DNA from: Humibacillus xanthopallidus
GTDB lineage: Bacteria; Actinomycetota; Actinomycetes; Actinomycetales; Dermatophilaceae
DNA length: 64,000 nucleotides
Assembly (NCBI RefSeq): GCF_006717145.1
Contig: NZ_VFQF01000001.1
Coordinates: 806,001 to 870,000 of the forward strand
Direction of reading: 5' to 3'
Position numbers and translations under genes: made by a program. Positions 35,087 through 43,095 of the stretch are shown one piece after another. Each line of letters begins with the position of its first letter. Positions within the stretch are counted from its first letter, which is position 1. The notes under the pieces are model-generated. The model had not been told where the DNA came from. It did not search any database and worked only from the letters and a program-made list of their open reading frames with translations.

Positions 35087-35839
35087 TCAGCGGCGGGTGA
35101 GCCACCGGCCGAGGAGCGTGCCGTCCTGCTCGAGCAGCGCGTTCAGGTCGAGGTCGACGGCGACGTCGGCGCCGCTGAGGGGCCGGGGGTGGTCGCCGCC
35201 GACGAGGGTCGGTGCGACGGTGAGGCAGAGCTCGTCGAGCAGGTCGTGCTCCACGAGCGTCGACAGCCAGGAGGGGCCGCCCTCCGTGAGCAGCCGCGTC
35301 CAGCCGCGGCGACCCAGGGCCTCGACGAGCGCAGCGGGGTCGACGCGCTCGTCGCCGCAGACGATGACGTGCTGATCTCCGAGGCTCGACCTGGCCTCGG
35401 CAAGACCCGGTGCTGACGCCGCTGTGGCCAGCAGCACCGAGCCGTCGTCGACCCCGTCGAGCCGTGGCGGGACCTGGCCGCGGTTGCTGACGGCGACGAG
35501 GGGCAGGCCGGGGGGCAGGCCGTCGCCCTGCCGCAGGCCACGCCAGCGTTCGTCGACCGAGATCGGCGAATACCCTTCGTCGCGAAGGGTGCCCGCGCCG
35601 ACGACCACCGCGTGGCTCTGGGCGCGCAGCAGCTCGAAGACGACGTGGTCGGCGTCTGTGTTGATGCCTCCCGAGCGCCCGTCGACGCCCGTCGCGGACC
35701 CGTCGAGCGAGCTGACCATGTTGGCGCGGAGCCAGGGCTCGCGAGGGGGTGCGTAGACGGCATACAGCGCTGCGTCGCCGAGGGCGTCGAGGTCGGCAGG
35801 GGCGGAGACGGCGGGGGACCCCGAGACGAGCAGGCGCAT
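35087..35839 (-). CDS. RibD C-terminal-like (dihydrofolate-reductase fold) pyrimidine reductase
   Basis: A 250-residue protein with the RibD C-terminal/DHFR fold: an N-terminal MVSSLDGSATG substrate loop, VVGAGTLRDEGY, and a C-terminal LLTEGGPSWLSTLVEHDLLDEL NADPH-binding segment. It lacks the deaminase domain of full RibD. It could reduce a diaminopyrimidine in riboflavin synthesis or serve another reductase role; stand-alone paralogues are common in actinobacteria. Confidence 0.8.
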   Translation of the reverse strand: MRLLVSGSPAVSAPADLDALGDAALYAVYAPPREPWLRANMVSSLDGSATGVDGRSGGINTDADHVVFELLRAQSHAVVVGAGTLRDEGYSPISVDERWRGLRQGDGLPPGLPLVAVSNRGQVPPRLDGVDDGSVLLATAASAPGLAEARSSLGDQHVIVCGDERVDPAALVEALGRRGWTRLLTEGGPSWLSTLVEHDLLDELCLTVAPTLVGGDHPRPLSGADVAVDLDLNALLEQDGTLLGRWLTRR

Positions 35840-35916
35840 CGGGTCAGTATGCCGTCCGCGAGGTCGGGTGTGGCGGATCCCCTTCCGAGGTGGTGCGGTC
35901 CGGCAGGATGACCCCC

Positions 35917-36876
35917 ATGGGCAAGGGCAAGAAGGACAAGAAGAAGAAGCTGAAGGACTCCTCGGGCAAGGGCGCGAAGAAGGCTGCCAAGAAGGCGGAG
36001 AAGGTCTCCGACGCGCGCGAGGAGATCAGCGAGGACGGCGCGCGGCTCGGCGGCTTCGCCGACGCGCTGCGCGTCGGCAAGGGCTTCTCGCTCGTCGACG
36101 TGGACACGGGATCGACCCCGGCCTTCGACGGAGACGAGGAGGACGGCGAGGCGGCCCTCGAGGCGGGGCACGCAGAGCTGTCCGACCTCATGGAGCGGCT
36201 GTTCGCCGAGTCGACGGCCGGCTCGAAGCGGGCGCTGCTGCTCGTCGTGCAGGGCATGGACACCTCCGGCAAGGGCGGCCTCATGCGGCACGTCATCTCA
36301 GTCAACCCGCAGAGCGTGCGAGCCACCGCGTTCAAGCAGCCGACGCCCGAGGAGCTCGCCCACGACTTCCTGTGGCGCGTCGAGAAGGCGCTGCCCGCGG
36401 CGGGGCAGCTCGGGGTCTTCGACCGGTCGCACTACGAGGACGTGCTCGTCGTGCGGGTGCACGACATCGTGCCGCCCGAGGTGTGGCAGAAGCGCTACGC
36501 GCAGATCAACGCCTTCGAGCGGCGGGTCGACCGGTCCGGCACGAAGGTCATCAAGGTGATGACGCACATCTCCAAGGAGGAGCAGCGCGAGCGCCTGCTC
36601 GAGCGGCTCGACCGGCCCGACAAGTACTACAAGTACAACCCCGGCGACGTCGACGAGCGCAGCCACTGGCTCGACTACATGGAGGCCTACCAGGCTGTCC
36701 TCGACAAGACGTCCACGGTCGCCGCACCGTGGCACGTCGTGCCGGCCGACCACAAGTGGTATGCCCGGCTCGCCGTGCAGCAGCTCCTCCTCGAGGCGCT
36801 GCGGTCGATGAACCTCACGTGGCCCGCGGCCGACTTCGACATCGAGGTGGAGAAGAAGCGGCTCGCCGAGAGCTGA
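35917..36876 (+). CDS. ppk2: PPK2-family polyphosphate kinase with lysine-rich N-terminal tail
   Basis: A 319-residue PPK2 enzyme. Walker A-like QGMDTSGKGG, FDRSHYEDVLVVRV and DRPDKYYKYNPGDVDERSHW are diagnostic. It transfers phosphate between polyphosphate and nucleotides. The first 30 residues carry about fifteen lysines, an uncommon tail that could bind polyphosphate or nucleic acid or be a target of lysine polyphosphorylation (inference). ATG 35917 is preferred because AGGA lies eight bases upstream; ATG 35908 in the same frame has no comparable site. Confidence 0.88.
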   Translation: MGKGKKDKKKKLKDSSGKGAKKAAKKAEKVSDAREEISEDGARLGGFADALRVGKGFSLVDVDTGSTPAFDGDEEDGEAALEAGHAELSDLMERLFAESTAGSKRALLLVVQGMDTSGKGGLMRHVISVNPQSVRATAFKQPTPEELAHDFLWRVEKALPAAGQLGVFDRSHYEDVLVVRVHDIVPPEVWQKRYAQINAFERRVDRSGTKVIKVMTHISKEEQRERLLERLDRPDKYYKYNPGDVDERSHWLDYMEAYQAVLDKTSTVAAPWHVVPADHKWYARLAVQQLLLEALRSMNLTWPAADFDIEVEKKRLAES

Positions 36877-36893
36877 GGCCGGCCTCGTGACCG

Positions 36894-38534
36894 TCAGCCG
36901 GCGCGCTCGATGAGTGCGCCGGTCGACGTCGCGAGGTCGACATCGAGCGAGCCGAAGGTGTGGCCGCGTCGGCCGGCGATGCGGCTCGCCACGAAGGCGT
37001 CGGCGACCGGACCGGGGGAGTGCTCGACGAGCAGGCTCGCCTGCAGGGCGAGAGCGAGCGCCTCGACGACCGAGCGGGCACGGAACGCCGCCTCGGCGGA
37101 CGTCGGGTCGAGCGAGCGGGCTTGTGCGAGAGCGGAGTCCACATGGCCGTCGAGCTCGGAGCTGCGACCGCGCACACGGTGGAGCTCCTTGGTCAGGGCC
37201 TCGAGCGTTGCCGGCTCGCGCGAGACGGCACGCAGGACGTCGAGGGCGTTCACGTTGCCCGAGCCCTCCCAGATGGAGTTGAGCGGCGCCTCGCGGTAGA
37301 GCCGGGCGAGGCCGTTCTCCTCGACGTAGCCGTTGCCACCGAGGCACTCGAGCGCCTCGGCGACCGTCGGCGCGGTCCGCTTGCACACCCAGAACTTGCC
37401 GAGGGCGACGCCGAGGCGGGCGAGGTCGCTCTCGCCGGTGTCGAAGGCATGGGCGAGACGCAGACCGAGCACCGTCGCGGCCTCCGCCTCGAGCGCGAGG
37501 TCGGCGAGGACGTTGCGCATGAGCGGCTGGTCGACGAGCAGCGCCCCGAAGGCCGAGCGGTGGCGCGCGTGGTGCACCGCCCTCGCGACCGCGTCACGCA
37601 TCGTCGCGGCCGAGCCGAGCACGCAGTCGAGCCGTGTCGCGCTCACCATGTCGATGATCGTGCGCACACCGCGCCCCTCGTCACCGAGACGGACGCCCCA
37701 CGTGCCGTCGAGCTCGACCTCGCTCGAGGCGTTGGAGTGGTTGCCGAGCTTGTCCTTGAGGCGTTGCAGGGCAAAGGCGTTGCGGCTGCCGTCGTCGAGG
37801 GCGCGCGGCACGACGAAGCAGGTGAGCCCTCCGGGGGCCTGGGCGAGGACGAGGAAGACGTCGCTCATCGGTGCTGAGCAGAACCATTTGTGGCCCGTGA
37901 GGCGGTAGGTGTCGCCCTCGACGGGTCCGCCCGGTGTCGCCACCGCCCGAGTCGTGTTGGCCCGCACGTCCGAGCCGCCCTGCTTCTCCGTCATGCCCAT
38001 GCCGGCCAGCGCGCCCATCTTGGACGCGACAGGCCGGATGCCGGGCTCGTAGGTGCGGCTCGCGAGGGCGGGGAGCCAGCGGTCGCGCTGCTGGGGGTGG
38101 TGCCGCAGAGCCGACCCCGCGGCATACGTCATCGAGACGGGGCAGCCGTGGCCCGCCTCGACCCGCGACCACACGGCGAAGCCGGCGGCGCGGCGCACGT
38201 GGGCGCCGCTCGCCGGGGGCTCGGTCCACGCGCCGGCGGTCAGGCCCGCGCCGACCGCCTGGTTGAGCAGCCAGTGCCACGAGGGGTGGAACTCCACCTC
38301 GTCGATGCGGTTGCCGCGGCTGTCGAAGGTCCGCAGCACCGGTCGGTGGGTGTCGGCGAGCCTCCCGTGCTCCTGGGCCCCCTCCGAGCCCGCGAGCCGG
38401 CCGAGCGGGCGCAGCTGCTCGGTGGCTCCGTCGCCGCCCCAGCGCTCGAGCGCCTCGACGAGCGCGGGGTCGTCGGCGAGGAGGTCGCGGCCTGCGAAGG
38501 GGGGCACCTGGTTGGTCACCTCGTGTGTGCTCAC
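36894..38534 (-). CDS. Acyl-CoA dehydrogenase, AidB type
   Basis: A 546-residue flavoprotein. The segment MGMTEKQGGSDVRANTT near residue 180 and the HKWFCSAPMSD strand are characteristic of the AidB/isovaleryl-CoA-dehydrogenase-like subfamily, and the C-terminal ECLGGNGYVEEN fits the acyl-CoA dehydrogenase fold. E. coli AidB is induced by alkylating agents and binds DNA; whether this relative is catabolic or protective is not visible. GTG 38534 is chosen, with a purine-rich stretch directly upstream. Confidence 0.85.
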   Translation of the reverse strand: MSTHEVTNQVPPFAGRDLLADDPALVEALERWGGDGATEQLRPLGRLAGSEGAQEHGRLADTHRPVLRTFDSRGNRIDEVEFHPSWHWLLNQAVGAGLTAGAWTEPPASGAHVRRAAGFAVWSRVEAGHGCPVSMTYAAGSALRHHPQQRDRWLPALASRTYEPGIRPVASKMGALAGMGMTEKQGGSDVRANTTRAVATPGGPVEGDTYRLTGHKWFCSAPMSDVFLVLAQAPGGLTCFVVPRALDDGSRNAFALQRLKDKLGNHSNASSEVELDGTWGVRLGDEGRGVRTIIDMVSATRLDCVLGSAATMRDAVARAVHHARHRSAFGALLVDQPLMRNVLADLALEAEAATVLGLRLAHAFDTGESDLARLGVALGKFWVCKRTAPTVAEALECLGGNGYVEENGLARLYREAPLNSIWEGSGNVNALDVLRAVSREPATLEALTKELHRVRGRSSELDGHVDSALAQARSLDPTSAEAAFRARSVVEALALALQASLLVEHSPGPVADAFVASRIAGRRGHTFGSLDVDLATSTGALIERAG

Positions 38535-38626
38535 CCTCCCGAGCCTAGGTCCGGGCCCGGTTGGCGGGGCCTGCCTCCCCGTGTCGCACCGGTCACCCTC
38601 GCCGGCCCCCACTAGCCTCGGGGCTG

Positions 38627-39763
38627 ATGAGTGCGCGAGCGAGGTTTCAGGCCGCCCTGGAGCGGGTCCCGGGCGGCATGACGGCGGCCCGCCTCACGCT
38701 GCGCACGATCGACGTCTGCCTCGACTACCGGGTCACTGGGCTCGCTGCCGAGGCGGCGTTCTTCATGCTCCTGTCGTTGCCGCCGCTCGTGCTCGGCCTC
38801 TTCGGTGGCCTCGGCTACGTCAGCGCATGGATCGGGCCCGACGCCGTGTCGCGGGTCGTCGCCGAGATCCAGTCGTATGCCGCCCAGTTCCTCACCGAGG
38901 CCAGCATCACCGAGCTGCTCGTGCCGACCGTGCAGGACGTCCTCGCGCGCGGACGCCCCGAGCTCGTGTCGGTCGGCTTCCTGCTGTCGCTCTGGTCGGG
39001 GTCGCGCGCCCTCAACGTCTTCATCGACACCGTGTCGATCATGTACGGGCAGAAGGACGTTCGCGGGATCATCCAGCTGCGGGCACTCTCCCTGTCGCTC
39101 TACACCGTGGGCACGGTCGCCGGCATCGTCCTGCTGCCGATCGTGCTGCTTGGCCCGAGCATCATCAGTGGGTGGCTGCCGCCACAGCTCGACTTCCTGC
39201 GCTACCTCTACTGGCCGGCCGTCCTCGTCGTCAGCGTCCTGGCCCTGACCTCGCTCTACCACGTGTCGACGCCGCGACGCGGCCCGTGGGTGCGCGACAT
39301 CCCGGGCGCGGTGCTCGCGATGACGATCTGGCTGGCCGCCTCCTACGTCGTCCGCGTCTCGCTCGAGGCCTCGCTCGGCGGGTCGACGATCTACGGACCG
39401 CTCAGCGCACCGATCGTGCTGCTCATCTGGCTCTACGCGCTCGCCATCGCGATCCTCATCGGGTCGGGGCTCAACGCCGCGACGCGCACGATCTGGCCGG
39501 TCGTGCTCAGCGACGGGGCGAGCAGCGCCGTCCACTGGCACCCGTGGAGCGAGCGGGCGGTGCTCCAGGTGGCCATCGAGGACGAGCTCGCCGACGCGGA
39601 GCAGCAGGTGGTGCGACAGGTGGAGCGGCACGCTCGCGGGCACTCGGGCGGGCACTCGGGTGGGCACTCGGGTGGGCCTGCGGAGCCGGTGAGCGACGAG
39701 CGCGCGGGGGACACGCCGCATACCGGCGAGGCGGCGCTGCGCAGCCACCGTCAGGACGACTGA
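38627..39763 (+). CDS. YihY/BrkB family inner-membrane protein
   Basis: A 378-residue membrane protein with about six hydrophobic segments and the YihY family layout (AEAAFFMLLSLPPL near residue 42, LWSGSRALNVF near 122, RRGPWVRDIPGA near 220). The hydrophilic C terminus contains three perfect tandem GHSGG-type units, a possible metal-binding stretch. It is sometimes annotated as ribonuclease BN in error. A TAGCCT box about 18 bases before ATG 38627 suggests a short-leader or leaderless message. Function unknown. Confidence 0.85.
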   Translation: MSARARFQAALERVPGGMTAARLTLRTIDVCLDYRVTGLAAEAAFFMLLSLPPLVLGLFGGLGYVSAWIGPDAVSRVVAEIQSYAAQFLTEASITELLVPTVQDVLARGRPELVSVGFLLSLWSGSRALNVFIDTVSIMYGQKDVRGIIQLRALSLSLYTVGTVAGIVLLPIVLLGPSIISGWLPPQLDFLRYLYWPAVLVVSVLALTSLYHVSTPRRGPWVRDIPGAVLAMTIWLAASYVVRVSLEASLGGSTIYGPLSAPIVLLIWLYALAIAILIGSGLNAATRTIWPVVLSDGASSAVHWHPWSERAVLQVAIEDELADAEQQVVRQVERHARGHSGGHSGGHSGGPAEPVSDERAGDTPHTGEAALRSHRQDD

Positions 39764-39803
39764 GCGGGGCTCGGGGGCGCGTTGCCCGTGTGCCGAGGCC
39801 GTT

Positions 39804-39832
39804 TTGTATGTCGCAGATCGATCCGCTAATGT
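39804..39832 (+). promoter_or_regulatory. Promoter of the tRNA-Gly-Cys-Val operon
   Basis: TTGTAT (39804-39809) and TAATGT (39827-39832) with exactly 17 bases between, 41 bases before the first tRNA. It is an AT-rich spot in GC-rich surroundings and a good housekeeping-sigma promoter. Confidence 0.7.
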
Positions 39833-39873
39833 CTACCAAGCACGAGCGGGGAGGTTACACCGCTGGTGTTCCC

Positions 39874-39946
39874 GCGGACGTAGCTCAGTTGGTAGAGCGC
39901 AACCTTGCCAAGGTTGAGGTCGCCGGTTCGAGCCCGGTCGTCCGCT
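39874..39946 (+). tRNA. tRNA-Gly (GCC)
   Basis: A 73-base cloverleaf: acceptor stem GCGGACG (39874-39880) pairs with CGTCCGC (39939-39945). The anticodon stem CAACC/GGTTG encloses loop TTGCCAA with anticodon GCC. The TPsiC arm GCCGG-TTCGAGC-CCGGT is complete. CCA is not encoded. Confidence 0.97.
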
Positions 39947-39975
39947 CGGAGGCAATAGTTCCACTTGCCTTCCAC

Positions 39976-40046
39976 GGTGGAGTGGCCGAGAGGCGAGGCA
40001 GCGGCCTGCAAAGCCGCGTACACGGGTTCAAATCCCGTCTCCACCT
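39976..40046 (+). tRNA. tRNA-Cys (GCA)
   Basis: A 71-base cloverleaf: acceptor GGTGGAG (39976-39982) pairs with CTCCACC (40039-40045). The anticodon stem GCGGC/GCCGC encloses loop CTGCAAA with anticodon GCA. CCA is not encoded. It is the middle gene of a Gly-Cys-Val operon. Confidence 0.97.
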
Positions 40047-40074
40047 CGGTACAGCACCACAACAGCAACACCCA

Positions 40075-40149
40075 GGGCGATTGGCGCAGTGGTAGCGCGC
40101 TTCCTTGACACGGAAGAGGTCACTGGTTCAAACCCAGTATCGCCCACCA
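40075..40149 (+). tRNA. tRNA-Val (GAC) with encoded CCA
   Basis: Acceptor GGGCGAT (40075-40081) pairs with ATCGCCC (40139-40145). The anticodon stem CTTCC/GGAAG encloses loop TTGACAC with anticodon GAC. The discriminator A is followed by an encoded CCA (40147-40149). It is the last ordinary chromosomal gene before the island, and tRNA 3' ends are frequent attachment sites. No second copy of its 3' end was found inside the window. Confidence 0.96.
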
Positions 40150-40158
40150 CCGGAAAAC

Positions 40159-40200
40159 GGCCCCTGAACTGCGGAAACGCGGTTCAGGGGCCTTCTTCAT
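40159..40200 (+). terminator. Intrinsic terminator of the tRNA operon
   Basis: A 15-bp stem (40159-40173 with 40178-40192, one G-U pair) closes a GAAA tetraloop and is followed by TTCTTCATTTC. It is a textbook rho-independent terminator ten bases after the tRNA-Val CCA. Confidence 0.92.
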
Positions 40201-40437
40201 TTCGCCGTCGTGGACCAGACGTGGACCACGGGGACGGCGAGCGGGTGCGCCGTTTCAGGCCGGCCGGCCTCCCACATGAGCCGTGGACCGCGGCCACGCG
40301 CCATGAGATGTGGGCCCCGACTTCTTGCGCCGCTAGACAACGCTTGGCTCGGCGCGACGAGCGCGGCGGCGGTCCGTAGGGTTGCGGCATGCCTTACCCC
40401 GGGCGTCCGACCCTGTCAGTGCTGGCTGGGACCGGGC
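40201..40437. other. Junction between tRNA operon and island; no gene recognised
   Basis: No protein with recognisable features is encoded here. A CGTGGACCA word is repeated at about 40209 and 40218. The frame of the coupling ATPase stays open through part of the stretch, but the encoded residues do not resemble the family's N terminus. It is probably the scar where the left end of an integrated element, including any integrase, was lost or rearranged. Confidence 0.5.
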
Positions 40438-41991
40438 ATGACGACAGGACCGCAGCCGACAGGTTCAGGGCCACGGTCGGGCTCCCGGTCTTGGTCCCGG
40501 TCTTGGTCCAGGTCACGGTTCGAGCCGACGGACGTGGGGTGGCGGCTGGGCAGCTCGTTCCAGCCCAGGGGCGGGCATCTGTGGGTGCCGTGGGACCGCA
40601 CCGCCGGGGTCATCGGCCCTCAGGGCAGCGGCAAGACCCTCGACGCGCTGATCCCCGCGCTGCTGCAGGCTCCCGGCGCGGCACTGGTCACGCTGACGAA
40701 GCTTGACGACCTGCTGCTGAGCCTGACGGCCCGCTCCGCTGACGACCGGCCGTGTGTCGTGCTCGACCCGTTCGGCGCAGCCACGGGGTTGCCCGAGCTG
40801 GTGTGGGACCCGATCGATGGGTGCGTCGACCCGATGCTCGCCGAGCGGCGCGCGAAGGCGTTCACCGCCGGCAGCGTCAAGGGCGCCGTGGCCGGCGGGC
40901 ACGGCGACGACGCCGCCCGGTTCTACGCGGCCGAGGCCGCCAAGGTCCTGCAGGCCTACTTCCACGCGGCCGCCCTGACCGGCCGCACCCTGCAGGACGT
41001 GCTGCGCTGGGTCGCGAACCCGCTCAGCGCCACGGACCCGACGGAGATCCTGCGGGAGCACCCGCACGCCGCACCGTTCTGGCACGGGCTGCTGTTCGGG
41101 GCGCTCCGCGGCGATGACCGGACCGCCGGGAACACGATCACCACCGTGCAGCAGACGATGAGCCTGTTCTTCCAGGAGCCGATCCGGCGCCGCTGCGTCC
41201 CCGGCCCCGGACGTCCCGCCACCGACATCGCCGACGTCATCGCACGGCGCGGCACCATCTACCTGCTCGGACGAGAGGACCCCTACGCCAGCGCGTCCCC
41301 ATTGATGACAGCCGTCGCCGAGCACGTCCTCGACACCGCCCTCGCCGCCGCGAACCAGTCGCGCTGGGGCAGGCTCTGCCCGCCGATGCTCGCCTGCCTC
41401 GACGAGCTGCCCTCCACCGCACCGCTGCCCACGCTGCGCACCCGGATGGCCAACGAACGCGCCCTCGGGATCTCGTTCATCTGGGCCGCGCAGACCCGCC
41501 CGCAGCTCTCCGCCATCTTCGGCGACCAGGAAGCCCGGACACTGCTCGGGCTGACGAACAACCTCATCCTCTTCGGCGGCTCCAAGGACGTCGCGTTCAA
41601 CCAGGAGATCAGCGACCTCCTCGGGCCCGTCCGGGTCGCCCGCACCAGCTGGCAGACCGGGAACCGGGGCGGCCGCAACGTCGCCGGTGAGGACATCCCT
41701 ATTCTCACCGGCGCCGAGGTCCGCCAGCTCCAGGAGCGGCACGCCCTCGTTGTCGCCGAGAACGGCAAACCGATCATCGCCGCCCTAGACCGGTGCGTCG
41801 ACGGACCCAAGGGGCGGCAGCTCCTCACCGAGCAGGCCGCAGCACGCGCCAAGGTGGGGGAGGGACGCCGGCTGGTGGTCACCCCCGCGGCCCGCTCCAT
41901 TGCTGCACTCGTCGAAGCGCGACGCCACGGACTGTCCAATGACACGACCAACGCTCCGAACATCACGCCGACCCTCACGGTGCGGCGATGA
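40438..41991 (+). pseudogene. TraG/VirD4-type conjugation coupling ATPase, N-terminally truncated
   Basis: 517 residues from ATG 40438. Residues about 50-75 lead into Walker A GPQGSGKTL near 64, followed by a family-typical TKLDDLL and VLDPFG, a Walker B-region PPMLACLDELPS, and a QTRPQL helix. These are hallmarks of the TraG/TraD coupling proteins that pump DNA into a conjugative channel. Normal homologues carry about 100 or more N-terminal residues with membrane helices, which are missing. A Ser/Arg/Trp repetitive stretch (residues about 7-25) built from repeats of CGGTCTTGGTCC replaces them. The ATPase core is intact but probably non-functional in conjugation. It overlaps the next gene (ATGA). 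Confidence 0.7.
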
Positions 41992-42662
41992 GCGTCACCA
42001 CAGAGCCCCAGTTCCCGCCGACCCCCATGGTCCGCCCCTTCTCGGAACCAAGCCGCGGGCTGGCGCACTGCTACCGCGAGCTGCACCTCGCCGCCACCGG
42101 CACCGCCGAGCAGAAGAAGGCTCTCGGCGACCTACGGATGTTGCCCCGACCGTGGGACCCGACCAGCATCCGAGAACCTCAGCTCCGGCGCGAGCTGTGG
42201 ACCTGGCTCGACCAGGTCGTCGACTGGCTCAACGTCGAGTACGTCTGGGACGTTGTCGGCATCATCCCGCCCTGCTGGCCCCAGCATCCTCACCTCGTCC
42301 ACGAGATCGCCGTTCTGGCCGACCAACGCCGCCGCGCCGGCCTCGGCTTCACCAGCGACGCCCTCGAGGAATGGCACCGCTACTCCCTTCCCGCCTTCAC
42401 CGAACGACTCCGGACCCGCCTGAAGGACCACTGCGAAGAAGGACACAGCGACTGGCCCGCCCGCGGCCGCCACAACCGCCACGCAGCCGAGCACGCCAGC
42501 CAGCAACGCGACACCGCGTTCTCCAACGACGAAGCCCTCGCGAAGAGCACGCGCCGAGACCCCAGCGAGACCCTGCGACTGCACCTCGTCGACACCGGAC
42601 ACCTCACCCCCGAGGTCGTCGACCTCGAGACCGGCGAGATCCTCGGCGACGGCGATGAATGA
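41988..42662 (+). CDS. DUF4913-like mobile-element protein
   Basis: A 224-residue protein coupled to the TraG-like gene by an ATGA overlap. The Trp-rich middle (LWTWLDQVVDWLNVEYVWDV, then PPCWPQHPHLVHEIAVLADQRR) resembles DUF4913-type proteins that accompany TraG genes in actinobacterial integrative elements. The C terminus is charged and ends in an acidic tail. Function unknown; its presence supports an ICE origin of the left part of the island. Confidence 0.6.
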   Translation: MSVTTEPQFPPTPMVRPFSEPSRGLAHCYRELHLAATGTAEQKKALGDLRMLPRPWDPTSIREPQLRRELWTWLDQVVDWLNVEYVWDVVGIIPPCWPQHPHLVHEIAVLADQRRRAGLGFTSDALEEWHRYSLPAFTERLRTRLKDHCEEGHSDWPARGRHNRHAAEHASQQRDTAFSNDEALAKSTRRDPSETLRLHLVDTGHLTPEVVDLETGEILGDGDE

Positions 42663-43095
42663 GCAACCACGGCGACCGCAGAGGGCCCCCTGAGACGCAG
42701 CAAGAAGCGAATCGCCTCGCGCGGCCCCTACAGCGACATGAGACGGACGCGAATCCGCCGCCCGGGGTAGGCGCCCCTACCGCCCAGTTAGGGCGTGTCG
42801 GGGACCCTGCTGCCTACCGGCCCAGATGGGCCCCCGCCGCGGTGCCCAAGCAAGGTGCGTCCGGGCGCATCAACCGAGGACTTCACGACGAGCGAGGGGC
42901 CGAGAAATCTTGGCCCAGGGGCGTCGCAGCTCCACATCTCGGCACCACCGGGCGAGATCGACGACTCACCAAACCCCGATCAGGCTCGAAACGCCGGCCG
43001 ATGAAGTACCCGATGCCCCCAAACCCTTCCACGACCCCCGCGTCGACCTGCTCGGGCATATTGTTATGCAGCCGTCGCTACCCAACGACTGGTCT
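42663..43095. other. 433-base gene-poor stretch
   Basis: A 152-codon frame starts at 42659 inside the previous stop (ATGA), but its product is Pro/Arg-rich without domain character and runs into the 3' end of the KAP gene, so I do not call it. Base composition falls toward the right end, marking the transition into the AT-richer defence operon. Confidence 0.5.

Noticed and set aside
38627-39763. YihY protein as ribonuclease BN
   Set aside because: This is a historical misannotation; the protein is a polytopic membrane protein with no nuclease motif.
40131-40149. Second attachment site (attR) matching the tRNA-Val 3' end
   Set aside because: I looked for a repeat of the TTCAAACCCAG...CGCCCACCA segment in 40.2-64 kb and found none; any partner must lie outside, or the element has decayed.
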